NCBI RefSeq assembly: GCF_014205015.1
Contig: NZ_JACHMO010000001.1
Span: forward strand, 5,208,001 to 5,272,000
Direction: 5' to 3'
DNA from: Saccharothrix ecbatanensis
Lineage (GTDB): Bacteria > Actinomycetota > Actinomycetes > Mycobacteriales > Pseudonocardiaceae
DNA length: 64,000 bases
Positions within the stretch are counted from its first letter, which is position 1. The number at the start of each line of letters is the position of its first letter. A program made the translations under genes and the position numbers. The notes under the pieces were generated by a model. The model had not been told where the DNA came from, did no database searches, and saw only the letters and a list, made by a program, of their open reading frames with translations. Positions 1 to 8,364 of this stretch are shown in pieces.

Positions 1-413
1 CCGCGGAACGGACCGTGGCGGACGTCCTGGTGCCGTTGGACCGCATCACGTCGGTGTCCGGGCAGCCGACCATGGGCGAGGTCGAGGCCGCCGTGTCGGC
101 CACCGGCTTCTCCCGCTTCCCGGTCCGCGAGGACGACCGGCTGATCGGCTACCTGCACGTCAAGGACGTGCTGGACCTCTCGGACGCCGACCCGTCGACG
201 CGGGTGCCGCCGACCAGGGTGCGCGGGCTGCCGCAGGTGCCGGTGGACGCGAGCCTGGACGACGCGGTGGCGTCCCTGCGGCGTTCGCAGAGCCACCTCG
301 CGCAGGCCGTGTCGGCGGACGGCGTCGTGCACGGCGTGGTGGCGTTGGAGGACCTGGTCGAGGAGTACGTGGGCACCGTCCGCGACGGGACGCACGTCCG
401 GCGGGAGCTGTAG
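1..413 (+). CDS. CNNM/HlyC-type membrane protein, C-terminal CBS domain pair (partial)
   Basis: This is the 3' end of a gene that begins left of the window; the frame is open from base 3 (residues AERTVADVLVPLDRI). About 135 residues form two CBS motifs (roughly residues 20-60 and 75-115 of the visible part), preceded by the 'VADVxVPLDRI' strand that follows the DUF21/CNNM transmembrane domain in HlyC/CorC-like proteins. Such proteins are linked to divalent cation transport, with CBS domains sensing adenine nucleotides. The acidic C-terminal corC/HlyC domain is absent, as in many actinobacterial members. The transmembrane part is not visible, so the family call rests on the CBS pair and its lead-in. 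Confidence 0.75.
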   Translation, partial: AERTVADVLVPLDRITSVSGQPTMGEVEAAVSATGFSRFPVREDDRLIGYLHVKDVLDLSDADPSTRVPPTRVRGLPQVPVDASLDDAVASLRRSQSHLAQAVSADGVVHGVVALEDLVEEYVGTVRDGTHVRREL

Positions 414-417
414 CGGT

Positions 418-451
418 GGAGTGAGGCGGGCGGCGCTGACCGCCTCACTCC
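418..451. terminator. Bidirectional terminator hairpin
   Basis: A perfect 12-bp inverted repeat (418-429 with 440-451) with a 10-nt loop lies between the convergent CBS gene and the LmbU gene. No strong U tract follows, as usual in high-GC actinomycetes. Confidence 0.65.
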
Positions 452-467
452 TGGTTCATCGGCTAGT

Positions 468-1196
468 TCACGACGCCGGCCGCACCGCGGGCAGGCCGAT
501 CCGGTCCCGGCCCAGTTCGCGGTCGCGATCCCGGTCGTCGTCGGCCGACGGCTCCAGCGGCGGCACGCTCACCAACTCCAGGTCGTGGTCGGCGGCACGG
601 TCGAGCGCCGCCACGATCCACGCCTCGAAGTCCGCGTTGGCGGCCATCGCGGCACGACGCCACCGGTCCACCGCCTCGGTGCCCGCGCTCACCCGCGGCA
701 TCACCACGCGGTACGCCTTCGAGCCCGGGTCGCGGTTCTCCCGCAACGCCCGCCGCAGAGCGGTCCGCGACCAGCTCTCCCGCTCGGCCCGGTCCAGCCA
801 CTCGTCCTGCTCGGCCGGCGGCAGCGCCGCGACCTCCGCGTGGTGCTGGAACGGCAGCCCCGGCCGACGCCGGGACGGCTCGAACTTGCGCGCGATCCAC
901 GCGTAGTTGCGCAACGTCTGGTAGTCGAGCCCCACAGCTTCGACCGCGCGACGGTACCGGTCGGTGTACTTGTCCTGGCCGAAGACGAGCCAGTCGCCCA
1001 GGTACCACGCGGACGAGCTCGCGATGCGGGAGATGCGCTGCCCCGCCTGCTCCCACGTCTCGAACGTGACGTTCCGAGGGAACGCCAGCCCCACCGGAGT
1101 GGTGAGGATCCGGCCATCGACCCCGCCGACAGGCCGCCGGGGCTGCACTCCGTTCACCTTGTCCACTAGCTCCCCCTGATTTGCTTTGGACGTCAT
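468..1196 (-). CDS. LmbU-family transcriptional regulator
   Basis: The 242-residue protein carries the LmbU-family core 'SSAWYLGDWLVFGQDKY' followed by 'GLDYQTLRNYAWIARKFE', a helix-turn-helix-like region near residues 60-105. LmbU (lincomycin cluster) and NovE are pathway regulators of antibiotic clusters, but LmbU paralogues are widespread in actinomycete chromosomes and often orphan. No biosynthetic cluster is adjacent here, so the target is unknown. The start at 1196 is preferred over 1217 because GGAG lies 5 nt upstream. The C-terminal 25 residues are charged and low complexity. Confidence 0.8.
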   Translation of the reverse strand: MTSKANQGELVDKVNGVQPRRPVGGVDGRILTTPVGLAFPRNVTFETWEQAGQRISRIASSSAWYLGDWLVFGQDKYTDRYRRAVEAVGLDYQTLRNYAWIARKFEPSRRRPGLPFQHHAEVAALPPAEQDEWLDRAERESWSRTALRRALRENRDPGSKAYRVVMPRVSAGTEAVDRWRRAAMAANADFEAWIVAALDRAADHDLELVSVPPLEPSADDDRDRDRELGRDRIGLPAVRPAS

Positions 1197-1314
1197 TGCT
1201 ACTCCAGGGGTCCTCACACACCGGTCAACTTCCGCTCACACCGTGAACCCGATCGGGCCCGTCGGCGGATAGCAGGTGACCGCCCTTCACCGGGGAACAG
1301 CCGGAAAGGCCACC

Positions 1315-1893
1315 ATGACACCCACCGACGCCGAGATCATCGACCGGTCGCGGCACGAGCCGGACGCGTTCGCCGCGATCTTCGACCGGCACGCGCCGCA
1401 CATCCGGCGGTACCTGGCGCGCAGGCTCGGCACGCAGGTCGCGGACGACCTCGTGGCCGAGACGTTCCTCGCCGCGTTCGACAAGCGGGAGCGCTACGAC
1501 CAGGCCCGACCGGACGCCCAGCCCTGGCTGTACGGCATCGCGACGAACCTCGTCGGACGGCACCGCAGGCAGGAGGCTCGCCGCTACCAGGCCCGTTCGT
1601 CGGACCAGTCCGACGCCGCCGAGGCGGATCACGCCGACCGCGTCGCCGCCGAGGTCACCGCGCAGGCCATGCGGTCGATGCTGGCCGGCGCGCTGGGCGG
1701 GCTGTCCGACGAGGACCGGGACGTGCTGCTGCTGGTCGCGTGGGAACAGCTCGCCTACGAGGAGGTCGCGGCGGCGCTGGCGATCCCCGTCGGCACGGTG
1801 CGGTCCCGGTTGAACCGGGCGCGCCGCAAGGTCAGGCAGGCGCTGGGCGGCTCGAACCCCACCGAGATCGAGGAGTTGCTGAACAATGGATGA
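1315..1893 (+). CDS. ECF RNA polymerase sigma factor
   Basis: This 192-residue protein has sigma region 2 (residues 18-85, with 'DDLVAETFLAAFDKRERYD' and 'WLYGIATNLVGRHRRQ') and region 4 (residues 125-175, 'VGTVRSRLNRARRKVRQALG', the HTH that reads the -35 element). An upstream in-frame ATG at 1276 is less likely. The stop overlaps by 8 nt the start of a CU044_5270-type membrane protein, the standard partner arrangement for this ECF subgroup, implying translational coupling and regulation by that partner. Confidence 0.92.
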   Translation: MTPTDAEIIDRSRHEPDAFAAIFDRHAPHIRRYLARRLGTQVADDLVAETFLAAFDKRERYDQARPDAQPWLYGIATNLVGRHRRQEARRYQARSSDQSDAAEADHADRVAAEVTAQAMRSMLAGALGGLSDEDRDVLLLVAWEQLAYEEVAAALAIPVGTVRSRLNRARRKVRQALGGSNPTEIEELLNNG

Positions 1894-2848
1894 GCTCCAG
1901 CTGGTGCGCGAACTGGGCGACGAGACGCCGTTGCCGGACCAGGAGTCGTTGGCTCCCGCGCGGGCCGCGTTCATGGCGGGGATCGCCGAGCGGGGGTCGG
2001 TGCGGCTGCGGAAGCGGCGGTCCCGGTACGCGCTGGTCGGCACGTCGGCGATCGGGTTGGCGGCGGCCGTGGCGGCGACCATCGTGCTGATGCCGGCGGG
2101 CCAACCGGTCACCGGGGGGAACGCGGTGGCCACCTCGCCGTCGTCGGCCCAGTCATCGGCTACGTCGTCGGCTCCGTCGTCGGGCGAGGTGACGGACCCC
2201 GTGCGGCTGCTCGGCCACGCCGCCCGAGCGGCCCGTGACGACACGTCGACTCCGCCCCGACCGGACCAGTTCGTGTACGCGCGCAGCGCAGTGGACGACG
2301 GGCCCGAACGTGAGATCTGGCAGTCGGTCGACGGCACCCGTGACGGGCTGATCCACCAGCCCGACGGCACGAAGATCCCGCTGCCGGGCTGCCGGGACGG
2401 ACAGATGGCCGTGGACAAGGGGCCGGAACTGGTGCCCGGCATCACCCAGCCGTGCGAGCCGCGCCCGGCGTACCGGTCGGACCTGCCGACGGACGCCGAC
2501 GGCATGCTGGCGTACCTCGACGCGAACGCCAGCGGTAAGCCGGGCAGCGTCAACGCGCGGGGCAAGGACGTGCTCGGCCTGATCAACGAGTCCCTTCTGC
2601 CGCCGCTGTCCAGGGCGGCGCTGTACGAAGCGGCGGCGCGGGTTCCGGGGCTGTCCGTGGTGCCGGACGCGCGTGACGCGGCGGGCCGGCCGGGGGTCGG
2701 CATCACCTGGCCCGTGCCGCCGGGCTCGTCGGCCGAGGCGCAGGCGGTGGTGATCGTGTTCGACAAGGACACGTACGAACTGCTCGGCACGAACTTCCAC
2801 GCCATCAAGGCGCTGGCCGTGGTCGACCAGGTCGGGCAGCGGCCCTGA
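1886..2848 (+). CDS. CU044_5270 family membrane protein, putative sigma-factor regulator
   Basis: The 320-residue protein has an N-terminal cytoplasmic segment with the conserved 'Lxxaraafmagia' helix (about residues 22-40), one transmembrane helix near residues 53-75, a Ser/Ala/Thr-rich linker, and a long extracellular domain. The start ATG lies inside the last codons of the ECF sigma gene. Family members sit almost always next to this type of ECF factor and are presumed to control it; no anti-sigma zinc motif (HxxxCxxC) is visible, so the mode of control is unknown. Confidence 0.8.
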   Translation: MDELQLVRELGDETPLPDQESLAPARAAFMAGIAERGSVRLRKRRSRYALVGTSAIGLAAAVAATIVLMPAGQPVTGGNAVATSPSSAQSSATSSAPSSGEVTDPVRLLGHAARAARDDTSTPPRPDQFVYARSAVDDGPEREIWQSVDGTRDGLIHQPDGTKIPLPGCRDGQMAVDKGPELVPGITQPCEPRPAYRSDLPTDADGMLAYLDANASGKPGSVNARGKDVLGLINESLLPPLSRAALYEAAARVPGLSVVPDARDAAGRPGVGITWPVPPGSSAEAQAVVIVFDKDTYELLGTNFHAIKALAVVDQVGQRP

Positions 2849-2909
2849 CGGCCGGGGTGGGACCGGTCCGACGGGGCACGGCCGGTCCCACCCGACTACG
2901 GTTGGTCAC

Positions 2910-3194
2910 GTGGATCCGCGTGAGGAAGACGACGAGGACGACTTCGAGCCGGAAGAGGACGACGACGAGTTCGACGAGGACGGATTCGACGAAGACGACG
3001 TCGAAGACGAGGACGACCTGTTCGGCGTGACCTCCGAACCGCGCACCATCTGCCACCTGTGCGGCGGGGCGGGGTTCATCGCGAACCCGACGTCGGCCGT
3101 GATCGGCGGCGCGCCCCGGACGGTGGACAACGGCCGGGAATGCCCGCACTGCAAGGGCGCCCGCAAGTTCCCCGGCCTGGTCCCCCCGCTCTGA
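2910..3194 (+). CDS. Small acidic protein with paired CxxC zinc motifs
   Basis: This 94-residue protein starts with GTG. Residues 1-38 are almost entirely Asp/Glu, followed by 'CHLCGGAGF' and 'CPHCKGARK', a DnaJ-type half-zinc-finger pair that should bind one Zn. It stands alone between the ECF partner gene and the convergent MFS gene. I do not recognise a named family; the acidic tail plus zinc knuckle suggests a binding or scavenging role, which is inference only. Confidence 0.65.
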   Translation: MDPREEDDEDDFEPEEDDDEFDEDGFDEDDVEDEDDLFGVTSEPRTICHLCGGAGFIANPTSAVIGGAPRTVDNGRECPHCKGARKFPGLVPPL

Positions 3195-3264
3195 CCCCGG
3201 CTCGGCCCCGGCTCAGCTCTGACCCCGGCTGTCGACGGGCGGCAGGCTCTCGACGGCGGCGCTG

Positions 3265-4470
3265 TCAACGGGCGGCGGCGGTCTGCTCGGCCTCGCGGAA
3301 CGCCTGCGTCGACAACCCGTGCCAGGTGACGGCCAAGGCCCCGATCTGGATCAGCGCCGCCATCACCCACACCGCCCGCAGCCCGAACCCGGCGGCCACG
3401 AAACCACCGGCCAGCGCACCGAGCGGCGTCAGGCCCCAGGCCAGCGCGCGGTGGCTGGTCAGGACCCGGCCCAGCAGCGCGGGCGGGGTGAAGCGCTGCC
3501 GGCTGGACTGCGAGCAGACGTTCCACACCATCACGATTCCCGACAGCAAGAACCACACCACGCCGATCGCCCACGCCCACGGCGGCAGCACGGCGATCAG
3601 CGCCTGCAGCACCACCATGCCGACCTGTGCGAGCCGCATCGACCACGCGTAGCCGATCCGGTCCACGACCCGGCCCACCACGAACGACGACACGACCCAC
3701 CCGGCGGCCGAGCACGCCAGCATCACGCCGTAGCCGACAGCGCCGAGACCAAGCACCTCTTTGGCGTACAGCACGAACATCGTCATCACCGCGCTCGCCG
3801 CGAACGACCCGACCGCCACCGCGACCGTGATCGACAGCAGCAGCCGCGTGGCGATCAGGAACTTCAGCCCGTCGGCGATGTCGCGCAACGGGTGCTTCTC
3901 GGACGGTGTGGCCGGGGCCGAACGCAACCCTGGCACCAGGGCGAACGCGACCATCGCCGCCACGCACGCGACCCACGCGGGCGTGCCGAGGCCGTACGCG
4001 ACCAGGAAACCGGCCGCCGGCGGCACCACGAACTGCACCACGCCCCGGTCGATCAGGATCAGCCTGGTGTTGGCCCTGGCCAGCCGCTCCGGCGCCACCA
4101 CCTCGGGCACGAGCGCGCCGCTCGCGCCGTCACCGAGCACCTGCGCCGACGTGACCACGAACGCCACGACCACCAACAGCGGCAGGCTCAGCGCGTCCGT
4201 CACCCCCGCGACGGCGAGCGACAGCGCCGCGCACCCCTGCACCGCGTACGCCGACGCGAGCACCGTGCTGCGCCGAACCCGGTCGATCAACACACCCGCG
4301 AACAGCGAGAACAGCAGCCACGGCGACTGACCCACCACGTTCACCAGCGACAGCTGACGCGGGTCCGAGGTGATCGTCGCCGCGATCCACGGCAACACCG
4401 ACAACATCAGGCCTTCGGCCACCGAACCGGACACCGCGACGGCCTGAAGCCGCACCCACCCCCTGGACAT
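3265..4470 (-). CDS. MFS transporter (drug-efflux type)
   Basis: The 401-residue protein has roughly twelve hydrophobic stretches and the early loop 'AGVLIDRVRRSTVL', the MFS motif A region between helices 2 and 3. It resembles the enterobactin-exporter/macrolide-efflux (EntS/MefA-like) branch of actinobacterial MFS proteins. The start ATG at 4470 fits the N-terminal helix; longer frames upstream run into the divergent regulator. It is divergent from an ArsR/DUF5937 regulator with a shared 60-bp region containing a palindrome, so it is probably repressed by that protein. Substrate is unknown. Confidence 0.85.
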   Translation of the reverse strand: MSRGWVRLQAVAVSGSVAEGLMLSVLPWIAATITSDPRQLSLVNVVGQSPWLLFSLFAGVLIDRVRRSTVLASAYAVQGCAALSLAVAGVTDALSLPLLVVVAFVVTSAQVLGDGASGALVPEVVAPERLARANTRLILIDRGVVQFVVPPAAGFLVAYGLGTPAWVACVAAMVAFALVPGLRSAPATPSEKHPLRDIADGLKFLIATRLLLSITVAVAVGSFAASAVMTMFVLYAKEVLGLGAVGYGVMLACSAAGWVVSSFVVGRVVDRIGYAWSMRLAQVGMVVLQALIAVLPPWAWAIGVVWFLLSGIVMVWNVCSQSSRQRFTPPALLGRVLTSHRALAWGLTPLGALAGGFVAAGFGLRAVWVMAALIQIGALAVTWHGLSTQAFREAEQTAAAR

Positions 4471-4471
4471 G

Positions 4472-4492
4472 GTCAACACCTTGTCAACAAGG
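4472..4492. promoter_or_regulatory. Candidate operator between MFS and ArsR genes
   Basis: A direct repeat GTCAACA (4472-4478 and 4483-4489) overlaps a perfect palindrome CCTTGT-CA-ACAAGG (4479-4492). It lies just upstream of the MFS start codon and 38 nt before the regulator start, the expected place for an ArsR-type operator. Confidence 0.5.
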
Positions 4493-4529
4493 GCCGGCGG
4501 TGAACGACGTTTTAGCGTGGAGTGAACCA

Positions 4530-5429
4530 ATGGCCCTCCGCTTCGCCGTCTCACCGCTGTGGGAGACGATCGCCGGTCTCCGCGTGCTCGCCTCCCCCAC
4601 CCTGTCCCCGGTCCACCAGCGGTGGATCGCCTGGGCGGAGAAACGGCTGGTGGAGCTGGGTCCGGACCCGTCCCTGCTGCACCTGTTGGCGACCCGGCCG
4701 GTGGTGCCGGAGTTCCTGATCCCGACACCGGGCGTGCGATCGGTGGGCATCGACGTGGAGGTCGACGCGCTCGCCAGGGCCACGCCGGAGCGGATCGCGG
4801 CGGCCGTGGACGACCCCGGGCTGCGAGCCGACCCGACGAGCGCGATCGCCGCCATGCAGGAACGCCTGCACGCCGTCCACGACGCGATCATCGCGCCGGT
4901 CTGGCCCCGGCTGGAGGGTGTGCTGCAAGGCGACGTGGAGCGGCGCGGGCGGCGGCTGGTCGAGGCAGGTGGGCCGACCGTGCTGGCCGAACTCCACCCG
5001 GAAGTGTCGTTCCGCAACCCCGAGCTGACGGTCGCCGACCGGACCGTCGCCATCGGCGAGCGCGACCTGGTGCTGGTGCCGTCGGCGTTCACCTGGCCGC
5101 ACGCCTACCTGCGGGACAGCCCCGTCCGGCTGGGCCTGTGCTACCCGGCGCACGGCTTCGGCTCGTTGTGGGAGCGGTCGGACGCGCCGACGCACGACGC
5201 CCTCGCCCGCCTGGTCGGCGGCACCCGTGCCCGGCTGCTGTGCGAGCTGGAACGCCCCAGCACGGTGACGGAACTGGCGACCCGGCTCGGCGTGACGGTC
5301 GGCGCGGTGTCGCAGCACCTGGCTGTGCTGCGTGCGGCGGGTCTGGCGGTCAGCCGGCGTGAAGGGCGCGAGGTGGTGTCGCTGCGCACCGGTCTCGGGC
5401 TGGCACTGGTCCGAGGGGAAGTACCCTGA
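4530..5429 (+). CDS. ArsR/SmtB-family HTH regulator with N-terminal DUF5937-type domain
   Basis: The 299-residue protein has a winged HTH at its C-terminus (about residues 230-290: 'TVTELATRLGVTVGAVSQHL' then 'LRAAGLAVSRREGREV'). The N-terminal 220 residues form the actinobacterial DUF5937-type domain, beginning 'ALRFAVSPLWET', a typical opening for this family. Start 4530 is favoured over GTG 4500 because family members begin at this motif. It is divergent from the MFS exporter, suggesting it represses the exporter and itself. Confidence 0.8.
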   Translation: MALRFAVSPLWETIAGLRVLASPTLSPVHQRWIAWAEKRLVELGPDPSLLHLLATRPVVPEFLIPTPGVRSVGIDVEVDALARATPERIAAAVDDPGLRADPTSAIAAMQERLHAVHDAIIAPVWPRLEGVLQGDVERRGRRLVEAGGPTVLAELHPEVSFRNPELTVADRTVAIGERDLVLVPSAFTWPHAYLRDSPVRLGLCYPAHGFGSLWERSDAPTHDALARLVGGTRARLLCELERPSTVTELATRLGVTVGAVSQHLAVLRAAGLAVSRREGREVVSLRTGLGLALVRGEVP

Positions 5430-5435
5430 GGAGTT

Positions 5436-6092
5436 GTGGGGGTCGTTCTGTCCGAAGCCGAGTGGACCGCGCGCCGTGACGCGCACGCGGACCGGGTGCG
5501 GCAGTGGACCGGCCCGCACCACGAGCGCAAGGCCACCGGCAGCAAGCACCCGGTGCTGGACTTCCTCTTCTCGTACTACTCGCACCGCCCGTCCCGGCTG
5601 GAACGCTGGCACCCCGGCCCCGGCGTGGTGCTCGAAGGCGACGCGGCGCGCGCCTACCTCAAGTGGCCCGTCTACCGGCGCACCGACGACGGCGTGACGC
5701 TGGACGTCGAGGCGTTCGCGCGGGAACGGGCCAACACGATCGGGTTCGCCGGTCGCCTGCTGACCGCCACCGCCGGCCGCGCGCCCCGGCTGGGCTGCTT
5801 CGGCTTGCACGAGTGGGCGATGGTGTACCGGCAGCAGCCGGAGCAGGTGCGGCACAACGCGTGGCCGCTGCGCCTGGGCAGTGAGGGCACCGACGAGGTG
5901 GTCGAGTCGCAGCGGGTGCAGTGCGGGCACTTCGACGCGTTCCGCTTCTTCACGCCCCCGGCGAGGCCGCTCAACGCGCTCCAGCCGACCCGCGAGACCC
6001 AGGCGGAGCTGGAGCAGCCGGGCTGCCTGCACGCCAACATGGACATCTTACCTAACGTGTCACGTAGCGCTGACCAGGGCATACCTAGCTAG
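5436..6092 (+). pseudogene. 3-methyladenine DNA glycosylase-type gene, 5' fragment fused to phage codons
   Basis: The first 202 codons match the actinobacterial proteins annotated 3-methyladenine DNA glycosylase ('KHPVLDFLFSYYSHRP', 'GCFGLHEWAMVYRQ', 'CGHFDAFRFFTPPARP', 'LEQPGCLHANMD'). At 6043 the prophage begins and the frame reads 16 phage residues to a stop at 6090-6092. The missing end (LFKWAYKL...) is at 34540-34825. Joining 5436-6043 to 34540-34825 gives 894 nt, an intact 297-residue frame, which fixes the insertion point. The truncated 218-residue product lacks the conserved C-terminal third and is probably inactive. The enzymatic name comes from family annotation and is not established by sequence alone. 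Confidence 0.88.
6037..6043. other. attL: attL core of prophage
   Basis: The 7-bp core ACATGGA recurs at 34533-34539 (attR). Left of it the sequence is host glycosylase gene; right of it is AT-richer phage DNA starting with half of an inverted repeat (ACCTAACG, 6050-6057). Confidence 0.85.
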
Positions 6093-7000
6093 AGAAGATC
6101 ATCTAGCCGACGCTGGCAGGCTGCTACAGCGTTCGCCCGATCGGGACCGAACATCATCACTGCTAGCTCAAGTCGTTGACGTGCAAGCGGAATCGCCTTC
6201 ACAACACCATTGACGGCTAGAGCGTGGAACGCCCTTCCTGCCTCACGGTGTGCGTGTGCCTCATGACCAGAGGCGTAAGGACGGTTGACCTCTGGGAGGT
6301 TGACTAGATCCACACGTGACCAGGCATCGTCAGCTAGGCCAACGTGCCTCACGGTTCCTTCCCAATCTCCTAGGGCAGCGTGCGCGTGAGCCATCACCCC
6401 GTGAGCGGTGAACTGGTGAACATCCCTCTTGGGGTTCAACGACCGCAGTAGCTCTAGGGCGTTCTGTGCGCCGTTGCTCTCAACCATGAACTTTGCAAGA
6501 TCAATCGTCACAACCGCGTGCAACTCATGATCATGTGCCGAGAGATCAAGAGCAGTGCGGAACGCTCCCGTTGCTTGCTTCCCACGTCCCGACTCTGACA
6601 GGGACCATGCCAACCGATCGGCAAGCCTGCCTGCCTGCCATGACATAGCTAGACGGGTGCTGTCCGGCATCGTCTGCTTGAGCAGCGAGCTAGCCCACGT
6701 CCATTGAGCTTGAGCCATCGGCACCGACGCTTGACCACCATGCCGCAGACCAACGGCTGTAATGACGTCTGTGGCTTGAGACAGCAGCTCTACGTCTGGT
6801 GACCCCACCGACGTACGTTCGAACGCCAGAGACACGCCTAGGGCATCTTCGTACGCCTTCACGTGTTCGGGCCTTACTGCCCTGACCCCTGTCTCAAGTT
6901 GACCTAGGTGTGCCTTGCTGTAGTTGGTCCTGGTGCTCATCGCGGACAGCGAGAGACCAGCAGCCACGCGGGCTGTCCTCAACCTCTCGGGTAGCTCCAC
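6089..7000 (-). CDS. XRE-family HTH regulator with TPR-like C-terminal region
   Basis: This 303-residue protein starts with GTG at 7000, with GAGGTGAT just upstream. Residues 5-58 are an XRE-type HTH ('LRTARVAAGLSLSAMS...YSKAHLGQLETGVR'). The rest is a long helical region rich in Ala/Leu with 'ALGDWEGTVRHVGLADDAW'-like TPR helices, a common actinobacterial layout. It is the gene nearest attL and is divergent from three small plus-strand genes, the typical place for a phage immunity or decision regulator. Its GC content is higher than that of the structural genes, suggesting acquisition from an actinobacterial host. Confidence 0.85.
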   Translation of the reverse strand: MELPERLRTARVAAGLSLSAMSTRTNYSKAHLGQLETGVRAVRPEHVKAYEDALGVSLAFERTSVGSPDVELLSQATDVITAVGLRHGGQASVPMAQAQWTWASSLLKQTMPDSTRLAMSWQAGRLADRLAWSLSESGRGKQATGAFRTALDLSAHDHELHAVVTIDLAKFMVESNGAQNALELLRSLNPKRDVHQFTAHGVMAHAHAALGDWEGTVRHVGLADDAWSRVDLVNLPEVNRPYASGHEAHAHREAGRAFHALAVNGVVKAIPLARQRLELAVMMFGPDRANAVAACQRRLDDLL

Positions 7001-7013
7001 TGATCACCTCTGA

Positions 7014-7043
7014 TTGCAGACGCTTGCAGACGCGCTGATCAGC
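7014..7043. promoter_or_regulatory. Candidate operator of the XRE regulator
   Basis: A perfect 10-bp tandem repeat TTGCAGACGC (7014-7023 and 7024-7033) is followed directly by the palindrome GCTGATCAGC (7034-7043). It sits 14 nt upstream of the XRE start, in the divergent control region. Confidence 0.5.
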
Positions 7044-7156
7044 CTAAACCCCTGGTGCGGAGGTTGGAATAGAGGTAGGTCGCACCTGCTCGGTACTTCC
7101 CCCTTGATACCGGGTGGGTGTGGCTACCCAACTTCCCCCATCAATGGAGTACAGAG

Positions 7157-7411
7157 GTGACGCCACAACCGCGCTTGCAGTGGTCATGTCGTGACCGTGA
7201 AACCTATTGGGTTGAGTGGAACAACCGACGTTGGACCTTGCGAGCTACCCCGAAAGCTAAGTGTCCTTGGTTGCTGTCCAACGGCAATGAAACCACTCAA
7301 CCTATCGGTATGCCTGAGATTCATGATGCACAAGGCATGGCCGAATATTGGCTAGAGCTGAAAGATTTGATGGAAGGTCGCAACCTTCCCGCCCAAAGGA
7401 AGTCCAAGTAA
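7157..7411 (+). CDS. Hypothetical phage protein (84 aa)
   Basis: GTG at 7157 is chosen over GTG at 7118 because GGAG lies 8 nt upstream. The protein is Trp-rich ('LQWSCRDRETYWVEWNNRRW') with a helical C-terminal part and no recognised domain. It is the first of three closely spaced plus-strand genes divergent from the XRE regulator, so probably expressed under its control. Confidence 0.6.
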   Translation: MTPQPRLQWSCRDRETYWVEWNNRRWTLRATPKAKCPWLLSNGNETTQPIGMPEIHDAQGMAEYWLELKDLMEGRNLPAQRKSK

Positions 7412-7413
7412 CT

Positions 7414-7569
7414 ATGCCTACCCAAGTGTTCATAGCCACTTGCCTTGCCATACTGTCTGCAATCTTTGTTCTCGGCGTCTTATTTTGGGAACGAATTAAG
7501 AACCGTCGCCCCCTTAGATTCATGCGACACAAGAGCGCCAACTATCACCGAAGGGAAGTTAATAGCTAG
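7414..7569 (+). CDS. Small single-pass membrane protein (51 aa)
   Basis: The ATG lies 2 nt after the preceding stop, with AAAGGAAG upstream. Residues 4-24 form one hydrophobic helix, followed by a basic tail (R-rich 'NRRPLRFMRHKS'), predicting N-out/C-in topology. Size and placement would allow a superinfection-exclusion or lysis-related role, but nothing in the sequence decides this. Confidence 0.55.
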   Translation: MPTQVFIATCLAILSAIFVLGVLFWERIKNRRPLRFMRHKSANYHRREVNS

Positions 7570-7716
7570 ATGGCTTGCGATGGCAGCGGCAAGGTTATCC
7601 ATGTAAGTAGTGGCTCTGAAGCTTATGCGGTAGAAGGATGGATGAGCATTCGGCAATGTCCGGGTTGCATCAAATGTAACCCACCCAAAGAAGTGAAACC
7701 CGAACCAAAGAAGTGA
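7570..7716 (+). CDS. Small zinc-knuckle protein (48 aa)
   Basis: Its ATG directly follows the stop of the membrane-protein gene (TAGATG). It has 'ACDGSGKV' and 'CPGCIKC', a DnaJ-like CxGxGx half motif plus CxxCxxC cluster, and a Lys/Pro tail. It is the last gene before a strong terminator. Function unknown; probably binds one zinc. Confidence 0.55.
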   Translation: MACDGSGKVIHVSSGSEAYAVEGWMSIRQCPGCIKCNPPKEVKPEPKK

Positions 7717-7737
7717 GACACAAACAAGTAAACAAAA

Positions 7738-7786
7738 AAGACCCCCGATAGTCTTAGGTGTAAACCTTTGATCTATCGGGGGTCTT
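7738..7786. terminator. Bidirectional intrinsic terminator
   Basis: A perfect 14-bp inverted repeat (7738-7751 with 7773-7786) with A-rich flank on the left and T-rich flank on the right separates the convergent small plus-strand operon and the minus-strand tail genes. Confidence 0.85.
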
Positions 7787-7815
7787 ATGTTTCATCGGAG
7801 GAACCAATGAAAGTA

Positions 7816-8358
7816 TTATCCGTTGTTCCATGTGGCAAGCAATGAACAGCATCCGTCCACATCCGATATTAGAGATGTCAAAGATGTTGTTGCGTTATGC
7901 AACATATGTAGCGTCAGCAAATCACCGACGTTACAATAAGGTAGAGCGGCAAAGGTTAATCCTTGAGCAGTCGAGTTACCTATCGGACCTCGAATATCAT
8001 TGGTAACCAACGCGCCATTCTTAAGAATCTTTCCTTGTCGGTAATATCCTAATCCGGCGGCAGGCTCTGCCCAAATCAATGTACCAACCACTAGATAATA
8101 TCCCGCTGTACGGATTGTTATCTGAGTTGTACTTACTCCTAGATCAACCATGTCGTCATTATCAACGTTCACTTGGTCAAATACGATAGTTGTATTGGTG
8201 GTTAATGTCTGAGCAGTCAGCTTTCTACTAACCTTGGCAGTGGGTTTATTCTTATGGAAGTTGCCCACATCCCTGATGTTGGCGTTCATCTTTTCTGCGG
8301 TTGGTTTCTCCCCGGATTCCCAATCGTCCATAAATGGTACTGTTGCTATGTTAATCAA
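7816..8358 (-). CDS. Putative C1q-like tail/receptor-binding protein
   Basis: This 180-residue protein is the last gene of the structural operon, starting with TTG behind AGAAAGGA. The opening 'WESGEKPTAEKMNANIRDVGNFHKNKP' is common in actinophage tail-fibre-like proteins. The second half alternates beta strands ('TTQITIRTAGYYLVVGTLIWA', 'GQGK..KNGALV') in a C1q/TNF-like jelly-roll pattern. Such proteins trimerise at the tail tip and bind cell-surface carbohydrate. The fold assignment is from pattern only. Confidence 0.6.
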   Translation of the reverse strand: MINIATVPFMDDWESGEKPTAEKMNANIRDVGNFHKNKPTAKVSRKLTAQTLTTNTTIVFDQVNVDNDDMVDLGVSTTQITIRTAGYYLVVGTLIWAEPAAGLGYYRQGKILKNGALVTNDIRGPIGNSTAQGLTFAALPYCNVGDLLTLHMLHNATTSLTSLISDVDGCCSLLATWNNG

Positions 8359-8364
8359 TCCTTT

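Noticed and set aside
6037..6043. tRNA gene as the integration target
   Set aside because: The flanking sequence is protein-coding on both sides and shows no cloverleaf.
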